DNA of 64,000 bases from Callorhinus ursinus (taxonomy: Eukaryota > Chordata > Mammalia > Carnivora > Otariidae): NCBI RefSeq assembly GCF_003265705.1, contig NW_020312848.1, positions 58,810,801-58,874,800 on the forward strand. Reading direction: 5' to 3'. Position numbers and translations under genes: made by a program. Positions 50,112 to 62,830 of the stretch are shown here, piece by piece (within the stretch, counting starts at the first letter, position 1; every line of letters begins with the position of its first letter). The notes under the pieces are model-generated. The model was given only the letters and a program-made list of their open reading frames with translations. It was not told the DNA's origin and searched no databases.

Positions 50112-50281
50112 GGGGACGCACCTGAGTGGTTCCGTTGGTTGAGGGGCCAAGTCTTGATTTTGACTCAGGTCATAATCTCAGAGTCGTGGGATCAAGCCCT
50201 GCATGTCCCTTCTCCTCTGCTCCTCTCCCCATTTGCACTCTCTCTCTCTCTAAAATAAATAAATAAAATCTTTAAAAAAAT
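50112..50281 (+). mobile_element. Older, shortened Can-SINE
   Basis: gggacgcacctgagtggttc, tgactcaggtcataatctca, gagtcgtgggatcaagccct, tail aataaataaaatctttaaaa. Duplication at 50097-50111 and 50282-50296 is 13 of 15 identical. Confidence 0.92.
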
Positions 50282-50296
50282 AAAAGAGAGAAAGGA

Positions 50297-52084
50297 AGAA
50301 ACTAGAACTTTTTCATTAGGTTAAACAGAAAACTGTCCAAACTGTCCAAACAATGAGAAAACCTAAAAGTCAAAATAATTTTTGTATTTATAAATTTAAG
50401 AGTTAGGATAGTTAGTAGTTTTATGTGATTTACTTACTTGACTTTATAGTTAATCTAGCTGAGTCAACCTTGTCATGCTGAACACATTTTTATTTTTCCT
50501 TGAGGAGTTTGAAGAATATGTGGCTGATTATGAAACATATTCCAACTAGGAGAAAGTGTATTGTTTTTCCTTTCTTTTTTTTTTCCAACAAAGCAGGAAA
50601 ATGTTCAGAATCTAAAAATATACAATTTTCTTTTCAATAATCTTCTCATGGTTTAAAGACCGAAGATGAAACTGAGATCTTAGTCAAATATTGATTAGGG
50701 CATATAAAGCACAAATGAATAATTTATATAGCACAGATTTCCATGCTGGGAACATGAACATGATAAATTTTGTTAAGCTACTGGAAAAGTGCAAGCATAG
50801 AAAAGCATTCTATTCAACTTAGAATGATTATAATGCACTTTTTTTTTTGGTCCCAAATGAACTAATAATGTTTACCCTTATTAGAATTCAAATACAAATG
50901 TAATGACTTGGTGATTATTTTTTAAGTCCCACTGCAACATGTTGCTAAAATTTCACTTTGCAACAGAAACACCTATTTCATCATTCCTCTTAACTTCTTA
51001 CCTTTTGCTACTCTGAGTCAATGATCATCATTAACCTGCAAAGATTAAGTATCTTTCCAGGAGTATATTTTTCTCATCCTATCAATTCTAACTTTCACAT
51101 AACTAAGAAGTAGCTTCACCAAGTAATAATCAAATTGAACTATATTGCAATATTATGAAGACTTTGGGGGTACTTAGTAAAAAGAAATCCTATGGAGAAA
51201 TTCCAAGGATCATTCTTTAGTTATGCTTTAGATCATCTTTCTGGGTTCTTAAAGAATATATTTAGCGCTTGTTACCCATGATCTTTCTTCTTAATTCCTA
51301 TTCAGTTTGAAAATTAACACTCAGTGTCACTCAGTGGATATGTTTGCTGGTCACACCATTCCCATCATCTTAAATGACAATCACCCTTTGAACCACTAGT
51401 CACATCTGAGTTTGCAACTTTGACCTAGGCCCACAGGATTCTAAGACATATATGTGATTTTATTGTTTCTTTTGAAGACAATATTTTAAGTGAGTTTAAC
51501 GGTTCAGATATTGCGGAATTGTTCTGAAATTAGTTTTGAATGATATCTAACCACTCTTCTTTCAATAAAATCACTTTCCCTTGGCTTCTCAATGCATTAT
51601 TTAAGCTACTTCTCTATCTTTTCCTTTCTCCTTTTTTTTCCCTCTGCCAGATTTTCTTTCTGTCTTGTTCACTTCTGTATCAGCCCACAGAATCCAGGCT
51701 ACAAACATTGCTCTTGTACTCACATTTATTCTTTACTGTCTTATTGTCTTTGCAGCATAGTATGGTCATTAATTTACTTAAATTAAGTAATACTTAAAAT
51801 AAGTATTATTTTACTTAATAAGGAAAATAAACACTATCTGTGAGTAATATTAAAGTTAAGTTTTTCTTCTTTTTGTTTAGCAAAAAAGGGGGGGATCTTT
51901 AAAAGTATGAGAAAAAAGGTAGTACACTCAATCAAGTTTAGCAGTGATATGCTCTAAAGTTTAGTCAAAATTCACTTACCTCTCAAAAAAAAAACAAAAC
52001 AAAAAAACAAAACAAATTCACTTACCTGTTGACACAATGACAAAATAAGTGACAGGACTTGACAAGTAAAACATTATTGAATAT
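50297..52084. other. Anonymous AT-rich spacer
   Basis: No gene. Frames at 51540-51797 and 51592-51786 overlap in a pyrimidine-rich patch and look like chance. An A-rich tract is at 51985-52014. Confidence 0.4.
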
Positions 52085-52094
52085 ATAAAAATAG

Positions 52095-52300
52095 GGGCGC
52101 CTGGGTGGCTCAGTCGGTTAAGTTTCTGCCTTCGGCTCAGGTCATGATCCCAGGGTCCTGTGACTGAGACCCACATCAGGCTCCCTGCTCAGTGGGGAGT
52201 CTGCTTCTCCCTCTCCCTCTGCCCCCTGCTCGTGCTCTCTTTCTGTCTTGCTCTCTCTCTCTCTCTCTCTCTCAAGCAAATAAATAATATCTTTAAAAAA
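52095..52300 (+). mobile_element. Can-SINE (SINEC)
   Basis: Head ggcgcctgggtggctcagtc, a long CT tract at 52250-52273, tail aaataaataatatctttaaa. Weak duplication ataaaaatag / ataaaatag. Confidence 0.96.
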
Positions 52301-52572
52301 ATAAAATAGACAAGCAACATTTGACACCACATTTGATGTGTATGTGTATAAAATACATATAAATATATGCGCATGTATACATGTGCATATACTTGTACAC
52401 ATGTACCATATTATCCCTGTATATCTCAACTCATAAGAAAAAAAATTATAATGCAAAGCTTAACTAAAAGGACATTCTCTGGCAGTATTAAATAATATTT
52501 AATTATTAAGAAGATGAAGTACACTTCACCCTTCATTTTGTACTCCAAGCTGTCTTAATCATGGGCTTGCTT

Positions 52573-52772
52573 GGGGCGCCTGGGTGGCTCAGTTGGTTGG
52601 GCGACTGCCTTCGGCTCAGGTCATGATCCTGGAGTCCCGGGATCGAGTCCCGCATCGGGCTCCCTGCTCGGCAGGGAGTCTGCTTCTCCCTCTGACCCTC
52701 CCCCCTCTCATGTGCTCACTGTCTCTCTCATTCTCTCTGTCTCAAATAAATAAATAAAATCTTTAAAAAAAA
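52573..52772 (+). mobile_element. Can-SINE (SINEC)
   Basis: Head gggcgcctgggtggctcagt, gtcatgatcctggagtcccg, tail aataaataaaatctttaaaa. Perfect 16-bp duplication aatcatgggcttgctt at 52557-52572 and 52773-52788. Confidence 0.98.
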
Positions 52773-53119
52773 AATCATGGGCTTGCTTATGTGCAACTAA
52801 GCCGAGGTTAGTGAAACAAGATCTATCTATGTTACTAATTTGATTAAATTACATGTGGCAAAATGTAACAAAGTTTGTATATGTTGCATTCTATCTTCTC
52901 AGTTATATATTCATTGATAGCTTTTCTGAATAAATAGGAACAGAAAGCAAAAGGCTGTCAACAAAGTTAATATTTAAATGATGTTACAGTATCAGTTACT
53001 ATTAGGCCCATCAGCACAAATTACTCCCTCCCCTCCATCAGTGACATATATATGTTCAGCATACATCTGAAACTCCTGAATACTTACTAAAGTTTTTAAA
53101 TTAATTTTTATGGGACTGT

Positions 53120-53308
53120 TTTGGGGGGGTTTTTTGGTGGGTTTGTGTGTGTGTGTGTGTGTGTGTGTTTTGTTTTTTGTTTTGTTTTGTGTAGGCTCCA
53201 CACCCAGCATGGAGCCCATCGCAGGGCTTGAACTCATGAAGCTGAGATCAAGACCTGAGCTGAGATCAAGAGTTGGATGCTTAACTGACTGAACCACCCA
53301 GGCGCCCC
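53120..53308 (-). mobile_element. Older Can-SINE, antisense, with (TG)n in its tail
   Basis: Reversed: head gaaccaccc then aggcgcccc (53292-53308), body gagatcaagagttggatgct, agcatggagcccatcgcagg. The tail side holds a TG microsatellite (53144-53168). Flanks gggactgttttg and aggactgttgttg look like its duplication. Confidence 0.88.
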
Positions 53309-53339
53309 AGGACTGTTGTTGCTTTTTTAAAACTGGACA

Positions 53340-53930
53340 TGTGTATCAGTTGTCTATTGCTGCATAACAAACTACCTCCAAAACTTTGGAGCTCAAAACA
53401 AAAAATCATTCCTTTTGGTCATTTGCTGTTTGGGCAGAATTTAGCAGGTGCAGCTGGTCCACTCCATGCTGTACCAGCTGGGGTATCTCCCCTGGGGGCT
53501 GAAGAGGCCACATCCAAGATGGTGCACTCATGTGGCTGGTAGCCTAGTTCAGGTACACCTAATACTACACACCACTTGAAACTATGTTCTCTAGGTGACT
53601 TAATCTAAATCACTTTTACACAGATACACAAAATCTTCGATTTTTCTGCCTGAAAGATATGAGGAAAGATATAGGTAACAGGCTCAGTGAATCTTTGCTT
53701 GAAAATAACACTCCCAGCCATTTTGAGAGCAAAATTCAGAACTGGCTCATATCACTGCCACTCACATTCAAGTGGTCAGAACTTTATCACATGACCATAG
53801 TGGCCATGGCTAGCTGCAAAGAAGGCTGGTCATGTAGTCTTAAGCAGGGGTGGCCTATGTCTAGCCCCAGCTCTGTTTTTACAGAAGGAAGATGAGTATT
53901 TAGGGAAAACTAGCAGCCTCTCATACCTTT
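53340..53930. mobile_element. Ancient LTR-like interspersed repeat, family unassigned
   Basis: tgtctattgctgcataacaa, actacctccaaaactttgga, ccacatccaagatggtgcac, then actttatcacatgaccatag, aaagaaggctggtcatgtag and aactagcagcctctcatacc follow a common mammalian repeat consensus. Frames inside (53339-53542, 53659-53895) are chance. Confidence 0.65.
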
Positions 53931-53984
53931 CCAGACTGTTTTGTTACTCTTCCCTTTGTGTAAACAAAGCTATTTGTACACAAC

Positions 53985-54135
53985 TTTACTTAAAGCATGA
54001 ATCTTACCATTTTGTTAATAATGAATTTCTTCAATGTGAGAGTCCCCTAATGTGTCTCTGAACATCCCATGCCTGGATCAGTGCCTGACCAAAAAAAAAG
54101 TAGGTGCTTCGTATATGTTGATTATTGAATGGACA
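53985..54135 (+). mobile_element. L2 3' end fragment, sense
   Basis: catgcctggatcagtgcctg, then aagtaggtgcttcgtatatg and ttgattattgaatgg follow the L2 terminus. Confidence 0.6.
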
Positions 54136-55625
54136 GATTTTCCAACTTTTGAAATATCCAAGTCGTCCCCAGTTGTATTTACCTCTAGTTTAAGGAGAAT
54201 TAGCAAATGGATGAATTCTAAAAAGGGGCAAATTTAACTTCTAAATTGGCACAGGAAAAAGATTACTCAAGTCTTCCAAATTCTTAGTAAGAAACAGCCA
54301 TCAAAGCCAATAATTTATGCAGCAAAAAAATACACGGTTCCAAAGGATATGATGTTTTCATTTGTAGACTCATTAATGTTCCAGAAATAGCTGAACTGTG
54401 AGCTATGCCTAGCCAAAGACAACGTTAAAGGTTTTGAGGAAAGAAAAATGTTCTTGATATACACAGTTTTATCAGTCTTATACCAGTATTTTCATATGTT
54501 TCTCCTTTTCTTCACAATTATAGCTCAGTTGGCGTATGCACTGGTTTCCAGTCGTTCTGCATTGAGCTATTTTCATTCCAGCACATAGTTATTTTCAGTC
54601 TCAACTGGAAATGAGTGCAGGGCCCACCTGATGATCCTGATTCCATCTAGCCTTCTTTGTATTCTAAGACGGAGCACACATTATTTTTGGTCTGACACTC
54701 CTTTGTATTGATCCTAAGAATTTGGTGCAAGCCTCACCTTTTCTGTCCAGCCTCAGGAGTCTGTCAGAATGACACAGCCATTAAAATGTAGGTTTGAAGG
54801 TTGGACAGACAAAGTCAGAAGCATTTGTACCGTGTTTACCTCAGGAGTCACTGCACTCTGGTTTCAGCTTAGAAGAAGACACTAGAATATTTCAGGATAT
54901 GGAAACGACTCTCAAGAATAAAAGTCACATTTATTTTTGTTTATTCCACATCCATTTGTGAGATCGGTTTTATATGATCACGTGTAACTGATGCATCACA
55001 AAGTTAATAGTTTCTCTTGCCCACACTGTTCTCCTCTGTTTGCTGTCTTCTTGTCTCATCCTCGGTGGCTCTTCAGATCAAAGGGTGATGTTGGAAGTCA
55101 GGAAGTGTTTCAGGGCTGCGTGGGATCCACAGGAGGTGGCCCTGAAGAGGTCCATGCGGAGCATTAAATACAGTTCTAGATAATCTTTAGTGATCAATTA
55201 GCAATTCTTAAAAGCCCGAAGAGTCAGAATTGACATCCCTGTCTTCTATATTTAGAAATTCAGAAATCTTTATGGGATCCTGTCATTCTTAGTTTTTTTA
55301 ACCTAAAAAATAGAAACCACTTATATTTATATTCTCCTGGCAATTTCTGACAGTTTCACAAATTTCTCTGTTGTATGAAACATTTGATTATTCTTCACCC
55401 CTCATAACGAGGCACGTCGTAATGTTATGAATGTTGTCTTAACATTCTTTATATCAAAGCTACTTTCCAGAAGTTTTTTTGTTTTTGTTTTCGTTTTGAA
55501 GGAAATGGAGGGGAAATTATTGAGAAATTATATTCTGTTTATATTATTTTAATAAGCATCTACAATGAAATTATGACAATAATTAAAGGATATTTCTGTC
55601 CTCACCAACTTCATTCCTTTATTCG
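54136..55625. other. Anonymous spacer
   Basis: No gene or confident repeat seen. Confidence 0.4.
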
Positions 55626-55629
55626 ATGT

Positions 55630-55905
55630 TGTGTTTCCAGTGAGGCCATTCTAACGAAATTAACTAAATCACCACGTCTATCACCACTTCCTTTGTTTTT
55701 CTTCTGGGTACTTATCACTGTCTAACATACTATATCCTTTTTGTTGTCTTATTTATTATTTCTCTTTCTCCATTAAAATGTAAGCAATGTTGATTGGACT
55801 TTTAATATAGGGACTTTTAATCTGCTTTGATTACTGCTAAATCCCCAGCAGGTGGTAAAATAATGTCTGCCGCATAGCAGACTCTTAATAAATATTTGTG
55901 AAATA
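55630..55905 (+). mobile_element. LINE-2 3' end, sense
   Basis: ggtacttatcactgtctaac, ctccattaaaatgtaagcaa, taaatccccagcaggtggta, agactcttaataaatatttg: ordered L2 3'-terminal landmarks. Confidence 0.8.
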
Positions 55906-56090
55906 AATAGTTAAATGACATACTGAATGAATATACATGTGATATTTATTTAAAAAATCAAGTTACTTATGAGACTTTCTAGATAATTGTCAAAATATTT
56001 TGGTATAAATTGAAGTTTATGTAACTTCGTTTTGTCTATTAAAGGAAGTAAAGATGATGACTTGGAAAAGTCACCCAAAGTGGCAAAAGT

Positions 56091-56230
56091 GATGGGCATT
56101 AAAGAGGGCACGTATTGAATGGAGCACTGGGTGTTATACGCAAACAATGAGTCATGGAACACTACATCAAAAACTAATGATGTAATGTATGGTGATTAAC
56201 ATAACATAATAAAATAAAATTTTAAAAAAA
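56091..56230 (+). mobile_element. Carnivore LINE-1 3' end, sense, about 140 bp
   Basis: gatgggcattaaagagggca, gcactgggtgttatacgcaa, catcaaaaactaatgatgta, A-rich tail. Duplication tggcaaaagt at 56081-56090 and 56231-56240. Confidence 0.97.
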
Positions 56231-56444
56231 TGGCAAAAGTTCTAATTGTTTTCTATTCTAACAAACAATTTTATGGAGAGTATTTTTTAAATCATTTTTA
56301 CATTTGAGTGGCTGTATTGTTGCCTATATGTCATTGCATAAACCAAGTAGAGACTTTTGCACTAAGTTTCTAAACCCATAATACTCCTTACAGCTATTAC
56401 CCCAGTGTCTTCTCGTTATGGAAGCTATTAAGAAAGCAGCATGA

Positions 56445-56642
56445 GGGCGCCTGGGTGGCTCAGTCGTTAAGCGTCTGCCTTCGGCTCAGGTCATGGTCCC
56501 AGGGTCCTGGGATCGAGTCCCACATCAAGCTCCCTGCTCAGCGGGAGGCCTGCTTCTCCCTCCCCCACTCCCCCTGCTTGTGTTCCCTCTCTCACTGTGT
56601 CTCTCTCTGTCAAATAAATGAATAAAATCTTAAAAAAAAAAA
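56445..56642 (+). mobile_element. Can-SINE (SINEC)
   Basis: Head gggcgcctgggtggctcagt, standard body, A-tail. Perfect 15-bp duplication aagaaagcagcatga at 56430-56444 and 56643-56657. Confidence 0.98.
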
Positions 56643-56657
56643 AAGAAAGCAGCATGA

Positions 56658-58850
56658 AATCCAAATTGTATTTTATAAATTGATTAGGAAAATAATTCTT
56701 CTAATGTCCTTTTGTGAATGACGAGATAGGAAAACCTTGATCAGATGGTTGGACCAAATGGATATTCTCTATTAACTGTTTTTCTTTAACAGTTAAGGAT
56801 TTACTTTTTTAGGAGTAGTGAAACTTATATTTGTTTTAATTTTATGGTACAAGAATGAACCTCTTCTGAATTAGTGCTCTGTCCCTTCTTAATAAAATGC
56901 TGGTGATAAAAGGTTATTTTTACAAATATTATTATTCCTACCACTAATATGAATTTTACAGGGTCTCTTGGACATCATTACACATGAATGTCAGTCACCA
57001 ATAGATTTATATAATCGAAGAAAGTATACGAGAGTCTTAGGCTGGAATTCTGATGTATACATATTAACTGTTGCCTGTTTTCCATAGAAGTAGATTATTG
57101 TCAATGTGTTTATATTTTTAAAGTTTTGACATATTTAATTTTTTTATTAAGTAGGTTACAGTTTGAGTGTTGATTATTTATGGGAAAATGGAATACCTAT
57201 TTGTATCTATTGTAAATTATTGGTGATAGAGAAAATTTTATGGTGATTTAGAAATTAACCTCTGCCCTCAGGGAAGTGTTTTTCTATAATTGAATAAAAG
57301 CCAGCTTTTAAATTCAACACTGTAGAGTTCTCTGAAATTAGTGAAATATACCTGGTGATGCAAATGAGAGTTTAGTAGGAGACCTTTGGCCCAACAGTAT
57401 CTGAATAATCCATTGCCTCCCCCCAGTTCCAAGATGTGGTATTGTACAAAGTAGATGCCCAATAATTATACGCTGAATGAATAAATGTGTGCATAAATCT
57501 CTGTTCAGCAAGCCAGAGGCCTGGGTCTCTGACTCGGCCTGCGGTAAATGAGGATGTAATAGGAGTGTTGATGATACTGGTTTGTAGTTTTAGGAAGGAG
57601 ACAAAAGAGAACCAAAGCTAGAGGCTCAAGCCAGGAAGTTTGGAAATAAAAGGACAGATGGAAATAAAAGGTCTTTAAATCAATGGGAGCTAACTGAAAG
57701 CAAGAATCATACCCCAGTGGAGGTTCTTCCGTGGAATCAGTGCAGATGAACTAGACAAAGCTACATATATGGGCCTTCCATGCATATAGTCTTAGAGATG
57801 TGTGTATTCGCTACAATAATTTTGTCTTGGAATGAATGATATCCTTTTGGTGATACTCTAAAATAAATGTAAGCCTCTTGTTTAATATACATATCCTATT
57901 GCTAGATTGTACTTCTCGCTTTGGAATTTGTATGTGTAAACATTTTGGTTCCATGTTGTTGTATTTAATTGTCTAGGGCTACTGAGAAAAGAATGGAAGT
58001 GCACAATACATAAATAAAACATTTTCACTAAAGAGAAGCCAAATTATTTTAATCCACACCATTGAAAGAATATTTTACATTGTCCAGTAGGGAAAGTGAT
58101 GGGAGAATGATCTTTATAGAGCATATTTGTTAGGATGGGCTTGCTGAATTCAAAAGGTTCATCGTTTAGCAATTACTTACATTTCAAATTGCTAAAGATT
58201 ATTTCAGTTAGAAATCATTCTTTATATTAACTTGTTAATTTAATTCAGAATGCTAAACTGATTTTTATTGGTTTTATAGTTTTGTTGTACTTAAATTGTA
58301 GCATTTTAGTTATTTTAGGTTCACAATGATAAGCATGGGGAGTGTTTAACATATGTTTATGTTTAAATATAGTTACACAATGTAGAAACAATTCAAGCCT
58401 ATTCTGGGTTTTCAAAACCTTTATATAGAGCTCTTTTCAAACCTTTATTTAGAGCCTGGGCATTTCTCAAGTTCAGAAAGTGGAATCATGAGAAATTCCC
58501 TTAGTTATCTGTTACGGAAAGAGAGCCAGTTTGGACTTTTTATCTCATCATAAATTCATGTTCATGGTCCTTACTGGATAATTGATGGAAATGATAATTT
58601 TCTACTAGAATCTTTAAGGTTACATTAACTAATGAGGGGAAAATGAGCAAAAACGATTTTAGTAATTTTGAAATTTTAAATTTTAATAAATTAAAAACTG
58701 TTTTTAGTAATTTCTCAAACCAAATACTTTCTGCATTGCTTTTCTCTTACTTGATTTCATAAATATAAGATGTTGCATTAACTACTAATGGGCATAAGAC
58801 ACAATCAGTTTCAAAAATGACATATTCCCTGTTTATGGTGACAAATTTTG
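56658..58850. other. Anonymous AT-rich spacer
   Basis: No gene. 57430-57490 resembles an L2 terminus too weakly to call. Confidence 0.4.
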
Positions 58851-58862
58851 TTATGATGATTC

Positions 58863-58863
<1 letters not shown>

Positions 58864-58893
<30 letters not shown>
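58864..58893. repeat. (GAT)10 microsatellite
   Basis: Ten perfect GAT units. No reading frame context, so not a coding aspartate repeat. Confidence 0.98.
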
Positions 58894-58895
<2 letters not shown>

Positions 58896-58904
58896 CTGTT
58901 CCTC

Positions 58905-59105
58905 ACAGAGAACTTAACACATGCCAGGAGTATGGCATGTGGTATATGGTTGGCATGTACATATGTTATCTAACTTCATCCTCACAGTAGCCCTATGAGA
59001 GAGGTACACTTATTTTTTCTGTTTCACAGATAAACTGAATCTTTGAGTAAACTGAGGCTTCTAAGGTCCCACAGTTCTTGCAGAGTGGAACTGGATGGAA
59101 ATTCC
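58905..59105 (-). mobile_element. MIR SINE, antisense
   Basis: cttcatcctcacagtagccc, tatgagagaggtacacttat, gtttcacagataaactgaat, aaggtcccacagttcttgca in reversed MIR order. Confidence 0.83.
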
Positions 59106-60240
59106 ATTTAATTCCTATACTATATACTTCCCTCAAAAATTAGATTAAAAAGTATTTTTATGTTTAAGATATAGTATTAAATAATGTAGCCCCAAGAGAT
59201 AATTATGATTTTTAATTTTCTTCATTTTGTTTATCAATATATACCATTGTTCTTTTTTTTTACTTATTCAATAATAGACATGTATGATATCTATGTATCA
59301 TTCATCACTCCCTGAATAATTCAAATTTAAAATTTGTGTTGATTAGACGTGAAAGGTGTTGGTTACCTTTTCTTCCCTATTCACCAAATGCATCCAAATA
59401 TCAAATATCCAAAATACCCCATATCAAAAACTTGGTTATAGCAAACAGAATGTTTTAAGAGAGGAAAACTCTTCAAAGTCAGACGGGTAAGTAGTTTCCA
59501 GATTCATTATTTGGATGTTATGAGTAATTTTATCTTTGTATTTGCTAACTTGTTCTTTATGTAAAAAGTTATTTATCACAACAAAACCCAGGTCAGTGAC
59601 TTCCAAAACCCTTTCTTCACTGAGCTGATTCTTTTGTTATTCCGGAATTGCTCTGCCAGAACTCTCAGAATCATCATTCTTGCTCCTGCAGTGTTTACAA
59701 GCAGTGAGTTCATAGGCACAGAGCTGATTGTTATCTCACCTAGCTGCTGTATTTAGGATACTAAAATGGATAACTATCAATATCATAGAATTTAGGAATA
59801 CCTTATTAACCCTAAACTCTTTGCCTATAGATTTTCCTGTTGTATATAAAGTCCAGTGGTAAGAATATATGTTTAAAGCAAACATTATTGCTCATATAAA
59901 ATTACATATCTATTACCATACTATATTGCCTTCACTTTCACTTTTTTCTCCAAATAGTGCAAAGGGGCTGTTTGACTCAGTATGAAAAATGAAAGTTAAT
60001 AGAATAGATGTGATAGCCTCATTTTCTCTTCTTTTGTTTTTTGAACTGTCCAAAATACCCAGACCTTTTGAATTAATGAATTTAAGTTCATGTCCCATAT
60101 CATGGCATTTACTAAATATGTGCCTTTGCACAATATTTAATTTTGGTGAGCCATAGTCTACATATATTTAAAAAATAGGGATAATGGCATGTAATTATCA
60201 GACTTTTTGGAAGAAATAAATCAGATGCCAATATGTTATT
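59106..60240. other. Anonymous AT-rich spacer
   Basis: No gene or confident repeat. Confidence 0.4.
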
Positions 60241-60244
60241 TATT

Positions 60245-62420
60245 AAAAAATTTATAAAGTTTTTTATTTTAATCCCATTATTGTTAACATAAAGTATTAT
60301 ATTAGTTTCAGGTATACAATATAGTGATTTGACAATTCTATACATCACTCAGTGCTCATCACGATAAGTGTACTCGTGATCTACATCACCTTATTTCACT
60401 CATCCTCTCACTTACCCCCCCCCTTTGGTAACCAGCAATCTGTTCTCTATAGTTGAAGAGTCTGCTTTTCAGTTTGTCTCTTTTGTTTTTTCCCTTTGTT
60501 TCTTTTTTGTTTCTTTTTTTTTTCTTTTTAGATTCCACATATGAGTGAAATCTTATGGTCTTTTTCTGACTGACTTATTTGGCTTAGCATTATACTCTCT
60601 AGCTCCATCCAAGTTGTTGCAAATGAAAAGATTTCATTCTTTTTTATGGTTGAATAATATTCCATTATATATAATTAATATAAATATTCATATATATTAA
60701 TATTATCCCATTAATGTGCCACATCTTCTTTATCCATCCATCAATGGACACTTGGGCTGCTTCCATAATCTGACTATTGTAAATAATGCTGCAGTACACA
60801 TAAGGCTGCATATATCCTTTTGAATTAGTGTTTTCGTATTCTTTGGGTAAATACCCAGTAGTATGATTCCTAGATGATAGGGTAGTTCTATTTTTAATTT
60901 TTTGGGGAAGTTCCATACTGTCTTCCATAGTGGCTGCACCTGTTTGCAATCCCACCAACAGTGCGTGAGGGTTCCTTTTTCTCCACATCCTTGCCAATAC
61001 TTGTTGTTTCTTGTGTTTTTTATTTTAGCCATTCAGACAGGTGTGAGGTGATATCTCATTGTAGTTTTGATTTGCATTTCCCTGATGATGAGTGAAGTGG
61101 AGCACCTTTTCATGTGTCTTTTGGCCGTCTATATGTCTTCTTTGGAGAACTATCTGTTCATGTCTTCTGCCCATTTTTTATTGGATTATTTGTTTTCTTG
61201 GTGTTCAGTTATATAAGTTCTTTATATATTTTAGATACTAATTCTTTATTGGATATATCATGTGCAAATATCTTCTCCCGTTCAGTAGGTTATCTTTTAG
61301 GTTTTTTTATCATTTCCTTTGCTGTACAGAAGCTTTTTATTTTATTTTTTTAAGATTTTTTATTTATTTATTTGAGAGAGAGAGAGAATGAGAGATAGAG
61401 AGCACAAGAGGGAAGAGGGTCAGAGGGAGAAGCAGGGAGTCTGATGTGGGACTCAATCCCGGGACTCCAGGATCATGACCTGAGCCGAAGGCAGTCGCTT
61501 AACCAACTGAGCCACCCAGGCGCCCAGTCAGAAGCTTTTTATTTTGATGTAATCCTAGTAGTTTATGTTTTGCTTTTATTTCCTTTGCCTCAGGAGACAT
61601 ATCTAGAAAAATGTTGCTGTGGCCAGTGTCAGAGAAATGACTGTCTGTAGCTCTCTTCTAGGATTTTTATGGTTTCAGGTCTCACATTTAGGCCCTTAAT
61701 AATTTTGAGTTTATTTTTGTGCATGGTGTAAGAAAGTGGTCCAGTTTCATTCTTTTGCATGTAGCTGTCCAGTTTTCCCAGCACCATTTGTTGAAGAGAC
61801 TTTTTCCCTGTTGCATATTCTTGCCTCTTTTGTTGAAGATTAATTGACCATATAATCATGGGTTTGTTCCTGGGCTTTCTATCCTGTTCTATTGATTAAT
61901 GTGTCAATTTTTGTGCCAGTACCATAGTGTTTTGATTAGGACAGTTTGTAGTATAACTTGAAATGTGGAACTGTGATACCCCCAGCTTTGTTTTTCTTTC
62001 TCAAGATTACTTTGGCTCTTCGGAGTCTTTGGGGGTTCCATATAAACTTTAAAATTGTTTGTTCTAGTACTTTGAAGAATGCTGTTGGTATTTTGATAAA
62101 GATTGCATTGAATCTGTAGATTGTTTGGGCAGTATGGACACTCTAACAACATTTATTCTTCCAATTCATGAGCATGGAATATCTTTCCATTTGTGTCATC
62201 TTAAATTTCTTTCATCAATGTTTTATAGTTTTCAGAGTAGAGGTCTTTCACCTACTTCATTAAGTTTATTCCTAGGTATTTTATTATTTTTGGTGCAGTT
62301 GTAAATGGGTTTGCTTTCTTAATTTCTCTTTCTCGTGCTTCATATTAGTGTACAGGAATGCAATGGGTTTCTGTACATTGATTTTGTATCCTGGGACCTT
62401 TTTAAATGTTTTTATCAGAT
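60245..62420 (-). mobile_element. 5'-truncated LINE-1, antisense, split by a SINE
   Basis: Reversed 3'UTR (ttagtttcaggtatacaata at 60303) then ORF2 C-terminus. Minus-strand frames 60665-60997 and 60730-61032 give [20 protein letters not shown] and, in the other frame, the ORF2 tail blocks [37 protein letters not shown] and LLGIYPKNTKTL. ORF2 is broken by frameshifts and by the SINE at 61344-61528. ORF1 and the 5' half are missing, so it is inactive. It covers roughly the same ORF2 region as 4394-6558 but is a separate insertion. Confidence 0.93.
61344..61528 (-). mobile_element. Can-SINE (SINEC) inside the antisense L1
   Basis: Reversed tail taagattttttatttattta, body agagggagaagcagggagtc, head gagccacccaggcgccc. 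Perfect 17-bp duplication cagaagctttttatttt at 61327-61343 and 61529-61545. Confidence 0.98.
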
Positions 62421-62602
62421 ACCAATTTATTAATGGCCTAGCACAGTGCCAGGCTCAGAAAAAGCAATGTATTAGTTTCTTCTCTCTAACTGGCACCAAA
62501 AAGTCATTCAAAATCTTTAACTTCAACTCTTAGTCTTAGATACCTTCAGAAAGAGAATTTCTTAGTATCATCTAGAAATGCATTGACTTCTCATTTCTTT
62601 TT

Positions 62603-62813
62603 TTTATAAGATTTTTTATTCATTTGAGAGAGAGAAAGCAAGTGAGAGCACGAGCAGGGCAAGGGTTAGAGGAAGGGGTTGAGGGAGAGGCAGACTCCCC
62701 GCCAAGCAGGGTGCCCAACACAGGGCTCGATTCAGGGCTCATCCCAGGACCCTGGAATCGTGACCTGAGCCTAAGGCAGACACTTGATGGACTGAGCCAC
62801 CCAGGCGCCCCAT
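62603..62813 (-). mobile_element. Can-SINE (SINEC), antisense
   Basis: Reversed tail ataagattttttattcattt, body gaggcagactccccgccaag, head gagccacccaggcgcccc. The duplication at 62586-62602 and 62814-62830 is 16 of 17 identical. The overlapping frames 62620-62922 and 62624-62977 are SINE artefacts. Confidence 0.97.
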
Positions 62814-62830
62814 ACTTCCCATTTCTTTTT

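Noticed and set aside
52573..52650. tRNA-like head with A and B box-like sequence
   Set aside because: It is the tRNA-derived head of a Can-SINE, not a tRNA gene; no cloverleaf or mature 3' end.
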